In this document: one piece after another, positions 1-7,708 of the stretch
Layout: every line of letters begins with the position of its first letter
Numbering within the stretch: the stretch's first letter is position 1
NCBI GenBank assembly: GCA_910584695.1
Contig: CAJUBR010000040.1
Span: 1 to 23,751, forward strand
Source of the DNA: an uncultured Lachnospiraceae bacterium
GTDB lineage: Bacteria > Bacillota > Clostridia > Lachnospirales > Lachnospiraceae
Reading direction: 5' to 3'
DNA: 23,751 nucleotides
Program-made: the position numbers and the translations under genes
The notes under the pieces: model-generated
What the model was told of the DNA's origin: nothing
What the model saw: only the letters and a program-made list of their open reading frames with translations
Database searches by the model: none

Positions 1-49
1 TATATGTTACAAAAAGAACCGTAAATTAAGATTGGAGGAAGAAGTGAAA

Positions 50-406
50 ATGGAGACGGTGTTTGGTGGAGGGAAGAAACGGATGCTTGGAAAGATTATA
101 ACGGTAACAGTTGACAGACCGATGGGTAGTTATCATCCTGAGCACAGAGATATGTATTATCCTATAAATTACGGCTATGTAAAAGGGATAATGGCAGCAG
201 ATGGTGAAGAACAGGATGCGTATATATTAGGAGTAGATAAAGCGTTAGATGTATTTACCGGAAAAATAATTGCCATTGTTCACAGGTATGATGATGTGGA
301 GGAAAAATGGGTAGTTGCTCCGGAGGATAGTTCTTTTACAAAAGAAGAAGTCCGGGAGCAGATTCATTTTCAGGAGCAGTATTTTGACAGTGAGATTGTT
401 ATGTGA
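50..406 (+). CDS. Short inorganic-pyrophosphatase-like protein
   Basis: About 118 residues resembling the core of family I soluble inorganic pyrophosphatases. The YPINYG segment matches the conserved YP-x-NYG of that family. The following DGEEQDA lies where the catalytic DGDPxDV motif sits, keeping the first and last Asp but replacing the middle Asp by Glu and Pro by Glu. Family members are usually around 170-180 residues, so this is a shortened, divergent relative common in Clostridia. It may hydrolyse pyrophosphate weakly or act on another phosphoanhydride; I would not call it Ppa. GGAGGA at 34-39 can serve the GTG at 44 or the ATG at 50; I chose ATG, and a TTG at 32 overlaps the ribosome site. 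The GNAT gene follows after 21 nt, so the two are probably cotranscribed. Confidence 0.72.
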   Translation: METVFGGGKKRMLGKIITVTVDRPMGSYHPEHRDMYYPINYGYVKGIMAADGEEQDAYILGVDKALDVFTGKIIAIVHRYDDVEEKWVVAPEDSSFTKEEVREQIHFQEQYFDSEIVM

Positions 407-427
407 AAAAGTATGGAGGAATTGATT

Positions 428-868
428 ATGATCAGAGAGGCAAACCAAACTGACTTAAATGGAATTTTACAGTTATATCTGTTTCTTCATGAGACAAGTG
501 TGCCGGAAGAATCGGAACAGTTAACAAAAACATGGAATACCATTGTGGATGACGAAAATCACCATCTCATTATCTGTGAAGAAGAGGGTAAAATCGTGGC
601 ATCCTGTGTTTGTGTGATTATCCCAAATCTGACAAGAAATGTGAGGCCATATGCATTTGTGGAAAATGTAGTAACCCATAAGGATTATCGTAAGAAAGGT
701 TATGCCACTGCATGTTTAAATTATGCAAAACAGATTGCCGAAGAAAATAACTGTTATAAGATGATGCTGCTTACCGGTTCAAGGGAAGAAAGTACATTAA
801 ATTTTTATCGGAATGCCGGGTATAACAGCTCTGATAAAACAGCATTTATTCAATGGATAGATATGTAA
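428..868 (+). CDS. GNAT family N-acetyltransferase
   Basis: A 146-residue cytosolic protein of the Gcn5-related acetyltransferase fold, which transfers acetyl from acetyl-CoA to an amine. The central FVENVVTHKDYRKKGYAT stretch is the beta4-alpha3 acetyl-CoA pyrophosphate-binding motif (R-K-K-G-Y-A), and the late NFYRNAGY is the usual C-terminal motif. The substrate cannot be read from sequence. I start it at ATG 428 because GGAGGA at 415-420 lies seven bases upstream; the earlier in-frame ATG at 413 overlaps that ribosome site. It follows the pyrophosphatase-like gene closely on the same strand. No convincing terminator follows the stop. Confidence 0.88.
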   Translation: MIREANQTDLNGILQLYLFLHETSVPEESEQLTKTWNTIVDDENHHLIICEEEGKIVASCVCVIIPNLTRNVRPYAFVENVVTHKDYRKKGYATACLNYAKQIAEENNCYKMMLLTGSREESTLNFYRNAGYNSSDKTAFIQWIDM

Positions 869-1158
869 TAGAATAGGCGGTTACAAAAGCATAATGTCAG
901 ATTCTAATAATCTATGATATTCTGGGGTTCTCCCGGAGTGGGAGACTATACTGGCAAGGATGATTGCAGAGTAGACGAAAGTGCAATTTGTGGAATAATA
1001 TATACTAAAATGGGTTAAAAATAATTCGGTGAAACCATGCTATAATCGATTGGGTTTGCCGGATTATTATTTTTTATGCGTGGTAAAATGTTTATCAAAT
1101 ATGTAAAAATGGCAGTTGACTTGTCATGAAAATTGGCAGTAATGGAAGGAGGGGTGCT
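869..1158. other. Intergenic region with two small hairpins
   Basis: No gene is supported here. Two neighbouring stem-loops can be read: TCTCCC (929-934) pairing with GGGAGA (940-945), and ATTGCA (963-968) pairing with TGCAAT (982-987). Neither is followed by a T-run, so they do not look like intrinsic terminators, and I match them to no riboswitch class. One reading frame around 920-975 resembles a protein tail but is cut by stops, so it could equally be decayed coding DNA. Confidence 0.35.
1038..1046 (+). promoter_or_regulatory. Possible extended -10 promoter for the DUF1905 gene
   Basis: TGCTATAAT is an extended -10 element (TG-N-TATAAT) about 110 bases upstream of the DUF1905 start. No recognisable -35 lies 17 bases upstream. 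Extended -10 promoters can work without one. Confidence 0.35.
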
Positions 1159-1428
1159 ATGAACGAAAAAACATATCGGTTTATGGCAGAGATAAAAAAG
1201 GTTCCGGATATAGATGGTGCTTATGTAGAGTTTCCCTATGATGTAAGAGAAGAATTTGGAAAAGGGCGTGTAAAGGTTCATGCTACTTTTGATGGGGAAC
1301 CATATATGGGCAGTCTGGTTAGGATGAAGACAGAATGTCATATTATCGGAGTGAAGAAAGATATTCGAAGGAAAATATCCAAACAGCCGGGAGATATCAT
1401 AGAGGTTATGATAAGGGAACGAGAATAG
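1159..1428 (+). CDS. DUF1905 domain protein
   Basis: An 89-residue protein that is essentially one DUF1905 domain. It has the expected order: a FMAEIKKVP start, an AYVEFPYDVREEFGKGRVKV core, a strand containing FDGEPYMGSL, then IIGVKKDIRRKISKQPGD ending in a charged strand. DUF1905 is a small beta-barrel domain of unproven function, found alone or fused to a YdeI/OmpD-associated domain. The partner domain is absent here, so this is the short form. The ATG at 1159 is chosen because GGAAGGAGGGG lies directly upstream; the earlier in-frame ATG at 1126 precedes that ribosome site. No function is assigned. Confidence 0.85.
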   Translation: MNEKTYRFMAEIKKVPDIDGAYVEFPYDVREEFGKGRVKVHATFDGEPYMGSLVRMKTECHIIGVKKDIRRKISKQPGDIIEVMIRERE

Positions 1429-1869
1429 CTATTTATTGATGTAGGGCAGAACTGTTTTCGAGATTTATGTAGGTAGTAGACCCAAGACATATCTGTATTG
1501 TTTTATGGACAGCGATGTAAAAAATTATCTTTCACATGGAGTTACGCTTAATGAATTTCTGGAAAGGTTAGACCCGGCTGAATTGGAACGAATACAGGCA
1601 AATCATAGAGAAGGAATATCAGGCAATACCGGAGAAGCAAACAACAGAAAACGTTGAGTATGTGAGCGGAGTTATATTCAAAGATATGGATGTAAATGTG
1701 TTTAAGTACAAAGCAACGAAAAAACGGAAAGTCAGTACAACAGAATTTGAGTGGGTTATAAGCAATGAGATTACAGATAAAAATGTATAAAAACTGTTGA
1801 AAAAGAACGTTTTTGAAATTTGCAAGAAAAAAGAAGTTATATTTTAAAGTTGGATTACAGAAACGTCAC
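1429..1869. other. Intergenic stretch with decayed coding sequence
   Basis: Between the DUF1905 gene and the promoter at 1870 there is no intact gene. The main content is a two-frame open reading stretch (1445-1790), described separately. The remainder is A/T-rich and shows no clear hairpin terminator. Confidence 0.5.
1445..1790 (+). pseudogene. Probable frameshifted hypothetical gene remnant
   Basis: Two adjoining reading frames have normal-looking amino-acid composition. Frame one opens after the stop at 1442 and runs to a TGA at 1655-1657, with an ATG at 1505 beginning MDSDVKNYLSHGVTLNEFLE. Frame two is open across about 1590-1790 (KEYQAIPEKQ, then VEYVSGVIFKDMDVNVFKY) and ends at TAA 1788-1790. 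A one-base change near 1590-1615 would join them into a protein of about 95-115 residues. No good ribosome site precedes 1505. I do not recognise the family. Alternatively these are two chance open frames. Confidence 0.35.
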
Positions 1870-1898
1870 TTGACAATGACAAAAACAGAGTATATGAT
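1870..1898 (+). promoter_or_regulatory. Strong sigma-A-type promoter of the secreted-protein/ABC operon
   Basis: TTGACA (1870-1875), a 17-base spacer and TATGAT (1893-1898) form a near-consensus promoter. The predicted start of transcription is about 55 bases upstream of the small secreted protein gene. Confidence 0.8.
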
Positions 1899-1958
1899 TC
1901 AAGTTAGTTTAGACTATAAGTATAGATAATAATAAAATAAAGAAGAGGAGGACGTATA

Positions 1959-2360
1959 ATGAGAATGGAAAAAAGGAAAAATTTAGAGAAAAAATTATTT
2001 ACAATTATGATTGCAGGCGTTTTGGCCGTCACAAGTGTGACAACGGTTTTTGCAGCAGTGGGAAGTGACAGTAGGAAGATTGGCTGTTTTGATATAGATG
2101 GAAGTAATAAAGTTGTATCTACATATGGAAAGGGTGCCACAGGCGGCTCTGCAAAACCATATAAAAATTATGTAGTAGTCAGTATTTACAATAAAAAAAA
2201 TAAGCAGATGAGCATTGGCAACAAAATGGCAGCGAATGCTAAGGCAAGTAAAACCTTACTTGGTGTTAATCCTAAGAGAGTGTACAGTTGTCATGGTGTG
2301 TATGATAGTAAGAATAATATTGTAGGTAAAAGATTTTTTGGTATAAATACTCCAAGATAA
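1959..2360 (+). CDS. Small secreted two-cysteine protein, lactococcin-972-like candidate
   Basis: 133 residues. A basic N-terminus and hydrophobic core (about residues 14-30) end in VFA-A, a standard Sec signal peptidase site, leaving a mature chain of about 100 residues that is basic and Gly/Asn/Lys-rich. The mature part has only two Cys (KIGC and YSCHG), so one exported disulfide is possible. The order Y-x-x-Y, an S-I-Y strand, an NKMAANAKA helix and a late VYSCHGVYD strand recalls the lactococcin 972 layout (SNY, HSATV, WAKA, SFYY). The likeness is by eye and weak. GGAGG at 1947-1951 gives ideal spacing. It leads an operon containing two FtsX permeases and an ATPase, as lactococcin-972-type genes do. 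It could instead be a secreted protein of unknown role. Confidence 0.7.
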   Translation: MRMEKRKNLEKKLFTIMIAGVLAVTSVTTVFAAVGSDSRKIGCFDIDGSNKVVSTYGKGATGGSAKPYKNYVVVSIYNKKNKQMSIGNKMAANAKASKTLLGVNPKRVYSCHGVYDSKNNIVGKRFFGINTPR

Positions 2361-2432
2361 GATATCTGCCAATATTAATACGCTTATGGTCTAAACTGTT
2401 ATTTTTTGAGGAAAGGATTGACAGAATATATA

Positions 2433-3041
2433 ATGAAAAAAAAGAATATTTTATTTAGATGGTTGTTTGTTTTTTTAATTCTGCTGATAGGAGTTACGGC
2501 AGTTTTGATTGTGAAAAACAAAGATTGGTTTCTTGAGACAGTTCCTTATTATAGTGAATCGAGTGGCTCAGGATATAGAAATGAAGAGGATGTAATTGAG
2601 GAGATATACGTTACTGGAGGAAAGCGCTATCGGGAAGGTGATTTGGTATCTAATGATGGGACATGGTGCTGTCTTCGCGAAGGTGTTTCATTGGATATCG
2701 ATATGAATGTGACGGTAAAAAAAGGTTCTTTTAAAGTAGCCATCTATGAATTGGGAAAAGATTTTAATAGACATGATGAAAGTTCTGATCAATACCTGTC
2801 CGAAGACAAGAAAGTACATGAGGAGGAGTATACCAAGACCGGAACTTATCAGATGGATTTTTCCATGCTGCAGCCGGATGAAACTTATATGCTTGTATGG
2901 TTGGAGCCGTTGGGTGGAGATGTTGCATATTCCTATAATTATACAAAGCACATACGAGTAAAAAGATGGCAATATCTGTATGACAAATATATTGGCGATC
3001 TGCCATTTTTTAAACCAAAATACGGCGGTAATGTAGATTAA
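2433..3041 (+). CDS. Membrane-anchored extracytoplasmic protein, unknown function
   Basis: About 202 residues with one N-terminal hydrophobic segment (residues about 7-26, after MKKKN), so it is anchored with the rest outside. There is no lipobox Cys. The outer part alternates short polar and hydrophobic strands (VSLDIDMNVTVKKGSFKVAI, GTYQMDFSML, YMLVWLEPLGG), suggesting a beta-sandwich, with a WCC pair near the middle. The tail is aromatic and basic. I recognise no family. The ATG at 2433 starts the natural signal-anchor but lies rather far from GAGGAAAGG (2408-2416); TTG 2418 is an alternative that fits that site better. It sits between the small secreted protein and the lipoprotein in one operon, so it may be an immunity or assembly partner (inference). 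Confidence 0.72.
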   Translation: MKKKNILFRWLFVFLILLIGVTAVLIVKNKDWFLETVPYYSESSGSGYRNEEDVIEEIYVTGGKRYREGDLVSNDGTWCCLREGVSLDIDMNVTVKKGSFKVAIYELGKDFNRHDESSDQYLSEDKKVHEEEYTKTGTYQMDFSMLQPDETYMLVWLEPLGGDVAYSYNYTKHIRVKRWQYLYDKYIGDLPFFKPKYGGNVD

Positions 3042-3058
3042 AATTAGGAGAATGGAAA

Positions 3059-5317
3059 ATGGAAAAAGGGATTCGGAAAAAATTGCTTTTTATCGTCATG
3101 TTTTTTTCGATTTTAGGGTCAGCATATGGTTGTGGAGCAGTACAGAAACAAAATGGTGATCAAAGTGATAATCAAAATGAAAAGAATACGATAGATGCGG
3201 TATATAATGGAGAAGACCTGGTAATCGACGGAATTGAGGGCAGTATAACAGACATAATTGCACAATATGGCAGAGTTGGAATCGTTACCGGGGAATGGAT
3301 GGACTCTGCGTTCACAAAGAGAAAAATACATTTTTATGTAATGAACCCGGATCAAAGTGATGTTCAGGAAATACCGCTTACTATCCCTGAAAATGAAAGC
3401 CTGGTAAAGTACACGTTTGACAAAGCCGGTAATCTCATTTACATAGTGAACAGCCAGGATACAGATAACTATGCAGGGAAACTGATAAAAGTGGATGTGA
3501 ATGGACAGGAATTGTTGGAAGCACCGTTACATTTCGATGAGAAAGTAATTTGCAGTTTGTTGATAGATGAGGATGAAAATGTGATTTTGGCACAACCGGA
3601 GACTATATCGGTATTTGATAAGAATTTTCAGTATGTCGAAACCTTAGAAGGAGATAAGGATAAAGACGGTATTGACAGTGTTGCTTTCGAAAAAAACGGT
3701 CATGTTGTCTGTTCCCAGAGATATTATGATGGTGAAAAGGCATTCCTGTTTGTCCGTGAGATTGGAGAGAATCCTGTAAAATGGGAAGCAACCTATGAAA
3801 TACCGATAAAGGATACCTTGCTTGATGATAACATTGTAATGAACGGATGGGGAGAGTATGATTTCTGTTATCAGGACACCGATGGAATATACGGATATAT
3901 TACCAGGAAGAAAAAGAGTGTCAAGCTGCTGGATTATACTGCATCGAATATGACAGAGCTGCATACACAAAAACTAATGCTGCTGAAAGATGGCGAATGG
4001 ATAGGAATGGTGTATGATGAAGCAGCAGATCCGAAGGTGGCGGTTTATCATAAAGTGGATCCGGAAGTAATTGCAAACAGGAAAACGGTTGTAGTTGGTG
4101 TGTTTGGAATAGAGGAAGATACAAGAAAAGCAGTTGTTCAGTTTAACAGGGAACATCCGGAATATCAAATTGAAATACGGGATTATTTAGAGGCAGATGA
4201 TCCCGTCTTACAGATGAATACAGAAATAATAGCAGGAAAATCACCGGATATCTTAGATGTATCCTATATATCACTGGATCAGTATATTGGAAAGGGATTG
4301 TTAGAGAATCTTACTCCATATATGGAAAGAGATCAGGAAATCAGTATGCGGGACTTGATTCCATCTGTGTCGGAAACGATAGCGGAAAATCATAATATTT
4401 ATTTTGTGGCACCAAGCTTTAATTTATATTCCCTTGCTGCCAGAAAGGAGGAGGTGGGGGAGAAAGAAGGATGGACACTGGAAGAAATGAAAGATGTGTT
4501 AAAGAAGAAAGATAAAGCTGTTAATGTATTTTATTGGAATAGTAAGATGGATATTTTATACACGCTTTTGGAAATGAACGTATCTGATTTTGTGGATTGG
4601 TCGACAGGGAAGTGTTATTTTGACGGTGAGGAGTTCAAAGAGCTGCTTTTACTTGTTGATCAGATGGGAACAGACGGAGTATCAGAACAAAGCGAGGAGC
4701 TGTCAGCAGAAAGTGACGCCATTCAGGACGGTGCGGTTCTTTTTTGGGAAGGACGTGTTGATCTTGCCCAATTCTATATGAATCGAAGAACATTTGGAGA
4801 GGATGTTACTTATATTGGATATCCGAATGAGGATAGAGAGGGTTCTTATTTTCAGTTCAGGCATCCATTTGCAATCTATTCAAAATCAAAAGAAAAGGAA
4901 GCGGCATGGGAGTTTGTCCGCATCTTTATGACAAAAGAATATCAGGGAAAAATGGATCTATACGGCAACAGTATGCCGACAAGACAGGATTGTTTTGACC
5001 TGATGGTGGAAGCAAATCTTGCAACAGAGGCGTATACCAATGAGATGGGACAGGACGTCATTCCGGGAGAACTATGGTCTATGTACAGTCTGATATATAA
5101 TGATACGTTGAATGAAAAGAATCCGTTGACGAAGAAAGATGCAGATGAATTGATTACACTTGTTGGGAAAACGAAACGGTGTGTTTCTTATGAAGATGCA
5201 TTGATGGATATTATACAGGAAGAGGCAGAACTTTATTTTGCCGGTGAAAAAGGTCTGGAGGATACCGTCAGAATCATTGAAAACCGGGCGGAGACCTATG
5301 TGAATGAAAATCGTTGA
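3059..5317 (+). CDS. Large lipoprotein: propeller-like half plus solute-binding-protein half
   Basis: 752 residues. The N-terminal signal ends at SAYGC, making C25 the probable lipidated residue. A short Gln/Asn-rich linker follows. Residues about 45-335 show repeated four-strand-like units with NGxxV/AGNLIYIV/ENVILA turns, as in beta-propellers. From about 342 (TVVVGVFG, then FNREHPEYQIEIRDY) the rest reads as a family 1 extracellular solute-binding protein, including AGKSPDILDVSY, a VLFWEGR segment and a PFAIYSKSKEKEAAWEFVRIF C-terminal lobe. TAGGAG lies eight bases before the ATG. Solute-binding proteins of this type normally serve MalFG-like importers, but the downstream permeases here are FtsX-type, so a sensing or receptor role is as likely as uptake (inference). 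Confidence 0.85.
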   Translation: MEKGIRKKLLFIVMFFSILGSAYGCGAVQKQNGDQSDNQNEKNTIDAVYNGEDLVIDGIEGSITDIIAQYGRVGIVTGEWMDSAFTKRKIHFYVMNPDQSDVQEIPLTIPENESLVKYTFDKAGNLIYIVNSQDTDNYAGKLIKVDVNGQELLEAPLHFDEKVICSLLIDEDENVILAQPETISVFDKNFQYVETLEGDKDKDGIDSVAFEKNGHVVCSQRYYDGEKAFLFVREIGENPVKWEATYEIPIKDTLLDDNIVMNGWGEYDFCYQDTDGIYGYITRKKKSVKLLDYTASNMTELHTQKLMLLKDGEWIGMVYDEAADPKVAVYHKVDPEVIANRKTVVVGVFGIEEDTRKAVVQFNREHPEYQIEIRDYLEADDPVLQMNTEIIAGKSPDILDVSYISLDQYIGKGLLENLTPYMERDQEISMRDLIPSVSETIAENHNIYFVAPSFNLYSLAARKEEVGEKEGWTLEEMKDVLKKKDKAVNVFYWNSKMDILYTLLEMNVSDFVDWSTGKCYFDGEEFKELLLLVDQMGTDGVSEQSEELSAESDAIQDGAVLFWEGRVDLAQFYMNRRTFGEDVTYIGYPNEDREGSYFQFRHPFAIYSKSKEKEAAWEFVRIFMTKEYQGKMDLYGNSMPTRQDCFDLMVEANLATEAYTNEMGQDVIPGELWSMYSLIYNDTLNEKNPLTKKDADELITLVGKTKRCVSYEDALMDIIQEEAELYFAGEKGLEDTVRIIENRAETYVNENR

Positions 5318-5365
5318 ATGATAGAACGAAGGAAAGGACAAACGGGTTTATACGTTTGAGGTTTG

Positions 5366-6469
5366 ATGGAAAAGATGAAAAAAAAAGTCAGATATCCGTT
5401 GCTGAAGCTGGGTATAGTAATCGGAATTGTAATTGCATATTTTTCCTTTGTTTTTGCGGGGAAGATGGTAAGAGAAGAATATTTGGAAAGTCGGGATGTA
5501 GAGAATTATCAAGGGGAAGAGGAGACAATCGGTGTGAGTTTGCGTTATGAGGGAGAAGGTAGCGGTATTTTACATACCATGGATGATGAAAGCATTACGG
5601 GATATATTTCCTCTATACCTCTATATGCAGATACGGAGGAAAATGTTTGTTTAATGAATGTATATCTTCACCTGCCGGAGCCATTTCCATATCCTGTAAC
5701 AGAGGAAATCGTGCCAACGAAAGAGCTGTTAGCTGGTGAAGAACCGGTTATCGTATTGGGGCAGGGGGTGAAATCCGATGTTATCCATAAAGAAAATGGA
5801 GATTATTATAAAGTATGCGGAGAAGAATACCGGGTGATTGCGTATGTGGCCTCTGAGGAGTCAAACAGTCTCGATTATGTAAGAATCTTATTTTATGATT
5901 GTCTGGGGAAAAAGGCAAAATCAGATATTGACTATTTTGCCCGTACCATAGGGATTACACTTATGTTCAGAAGTGATACTGTAGATTTGATAGAGTATTA
6001 TCAGGAAAAGCAGAAGCTTGTGGATGACAGGGTAGAACAGATTTCGTATTCACAGGGAATTTTGGAGGACAGTTATTCTGTTGACAACAGTCTGGTAGAT
6101 TATCAGAAATATGCCTATCTGTTATATATTTTTTCACTTGTGCTGATTGTGATGGTGATAGAATTATGGATTGTGCAGAGAAAAAATGAGTTTGCCATTC
6201 GCAGAGCTGTGGGATATTCCAGATATCAGATTATTGGAATGATCTCGCAGGAACTGATAAAAACAATATTCGGGATAGGTGGTATTTTACTACTGCTACA
6301 GTTTGTATTTCAGAAAATTTTTCCAGGGGTGATGGAATCAAATTGGTTGCATGATCTGGCTGTATGTATGATTTTTATGGGGATTACATTTACTTTATTA
6401 ATGATTTACCCAATTTATAAAATAATGACAGACAGTATTGTTGCCTCGATACAGGATAAGGGGGTGTGA
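5366..6469 (+). CDS. ABC transporter permease, FtsX/MacB-type half (first)
   Basis: 367 residues with the MacB plan: one N-terminal membrane helix (about 12-31), an extracytoplasmic domain of about 215 residues, then three helices near 249-270, 301-319 and 330-351. The segment RKNEFAIRRAVGYSRYQIIGM after the second helix is the coupling region typical of FtsX-domain permeases. It should pair with the next permease and the ATPase at 7709. The start is ambiguous: a GAGG at 5358-5361 sits four bases from ATG 5366 and thirteen from ATG 5375. A short inverted repeat, CAAACG (5339-5344) and CGTTTG (5353-5358), ends at that ribosome site and could tune translation. Its stop overlaps the beginning of the next gene, indicating coupling. 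MacB-type pumps act on substrates outside the membrane rather than by classic alternating access. Confidence 0.85.
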   Translation: MEKMKKKVRYPLLKLGIVIGIVIAYFSFVFAGKMVREEYLESRDVENYQGEEETIGVSLRYEGEGSGILHTMDDESITGYISSIPLYADTEENVCLMNVYLHLPEPFPYPVTEEIVPTKELLAGEEPVIVLGQGVKSDVIHKENGDYYKVCGEEYRVIAYVASEESNSLDYVRILFYDCLGKKAKSDIDYFARTIGITLMFRSDTVDLIEYYQEKQKLVDDRVEQISYSQGILEDSYSVDNSLVDYQKYAYLLYIFSLVLIVMVIELWIVQRKNEFAIRRAVGYSRYQIIGMISQELIKTIFGIGGILLLLQFVFQKIFPGVMESNWLHDLAVCMIFMGITFTLLMIYPIYKIMTDSIVASIQDKGV

Positions 6470-6471
6470 AA

Positions 6472-7707
6472 TTGAAAGTTGGTTATCTGTTTCAAAATAC
6501 GTTCCGGCAGATATTGTCTCGGAAAGTAACGTTTTTGCTGTCGACGGTTTTACTTTGTATCACGTTTTTGATCATTGTTTATCAGACACTGATTGTGGGT
6601 ATTTTCTTTTATCAGAAACATGTGGTGAAAGACATGGTAGCAGAAAATCAAGAGGATGTTTTTATTCTTGATTTTACAAAGTATATGATGCCGACGGATG
6701 AAGATATCGAAGAGTTAAATCGGTTTGGAATATTGATGAAAGATGTGGAAGAAATAAAGTATTCCGGAGTATGTTATGAAGATGGGATAGGAATAGAGGG
6801 AGTGGACGAAAAGGTAATGGCAATATCTGCTGACTTATGTTCGCTTTGTCAGTTGAAAAATGTGGAGGGAAATGCTGTTTCATTCACAGAGGTGAAGAAG
6901 AAAAAAGCATTGCCGGGGAGCAGAAGGAGTGAAAGAAAGACAGGGGAAAAACAGTCTGTTCTTGTGGGATATAATCTGAGAGAGGAGTATCCGGTTGGAT
7001 ATTCCTTTACGGATCAAACGACAGCGACGGAATATGTGGTAACAGATATCTTGCAGGAAGGAAGCCGATGGTTTGAGGAACGGTTAGAATTTGGTAATTT
7101 AGATATCGATTTGGATGATTGTCTGATTGTAAATGAGGATGCCCGCCTGAAACGAGGCGATGACAGGTTGACCGGATTAGCAGCGTTTATCTATGTAAAA
7201 GAGTCGGAAACGGATGCGGATCAGATAAAAGGAGCGGTAATTTCTCTGGCAAAAGAGTGTGGTCTGGATCTATATAATGCACATTCGATCAAGAAGATTT
7301 TGGCGAAGAATAAACAATCGGTATTTGATGATACGATAGAATATTATCTTGTGGTTATTATGCTCATTCTTGCCCTGATTGTTGCTATTGTCTGTTCTAT
7401 GATCAATGTCTTTTTACGAAAGAATAGCATTGGCATAATGTATGCGGTTGGTTATTCAATGCGGGATGTCCAAAGTATGGTATTATTGGAAAACGTGATT
7501 AAGATTGGAGTGGCATTTGCTGTATCCTATGCTTACTGGCATGTGAATGAGATGGAAATATATGGTGGTATGAATATGCCAATTCTGAATTATATGCTGC
7601 CATGGCTGGTGATTGGTACGGTGTTTATTATATGGATTAGCAGTATTCTGCCGATTCGCCAGCTTTCGAAGATGTATCCTGCAACATTGATAGGAGGAAA
7701 GGAATAA
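6472..7707 (+). CDS. ABC transporter permease, FtsX/MacB-type half (second)
   Basis: About 411 residues with the same 1+3 helix plan as its neighbour: helix one near 20-44, an outer domain of about 245 residues, then helices near 291-314, 338-356 and 374-394. The coupling region reads RKNSIGIMYAVGYSMRDVQSM. The outer domain is highly charged, with a basic KKKKALPGSRRSERK patch. AAGGGGG at 6458-6464 gives good spacing to TTG 6472; GTG 6466, overlapping the previous stop, is the alternative and adds two residues. Two different half permeases imply a heterodimer. In lactococcin-972-type loci the associated membrane protein is usually one longer polypeptide, so this looks like a split version (inference from memory of that family). 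Confidence 0.84.
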   Translation: MKVGYLFQNTFRQILSRKVTFLLSTVLLCITFLIIVYQTLIVGIFFYQKHVVKDMVAENQEDVFILDFTKYMMPTDEDIEELNRFGILMKDVEEIKYSGVCYEDGIGIEGVDEKVMAISADLCSLCQLKNVEGNAVSFTEVKKKKALPGSRRSERKTGEKQSVLVGYNLREEYPVGYSFTDQTTATEYVVTDILQEGSRWFEERLEFGNLDIDLDDCLIVNEDARLKRGDDRLTGLAAFIYVKESETDADQIKGAVISLAKECGLDLYNAHSIKKILAKNKQSVFDDTIEYYLVVIMLILALIVAIVCSMINVFLRKNSIGIMYAVGYSMRDVQSMVLLENVIKIGVAFAVSYAYWHVNEMEIYGGMNMPILNYMLPWLVIGTVFIIWISSILPIRQLSKMYPATLIGGKE

Positions 7708-7708
7708 A

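Noticed and set aside
50..406. Standard inorganic pyrophosphatase Ppa
   Set aside because: It is too short and has an altered DGDPxD motif, so only a family-level call is made.
1015..1341. Minus-strand open frame opposite the DUF1905 gene
   Set aside because: It lies across a recognisable plus-strand domain and has no family resemblance or ribosome site.
3059..5317. Sugar-import binding protein
   Set aside because: No MalFG-type permease is nearby; calling the substrate a sugar would be unsupported.
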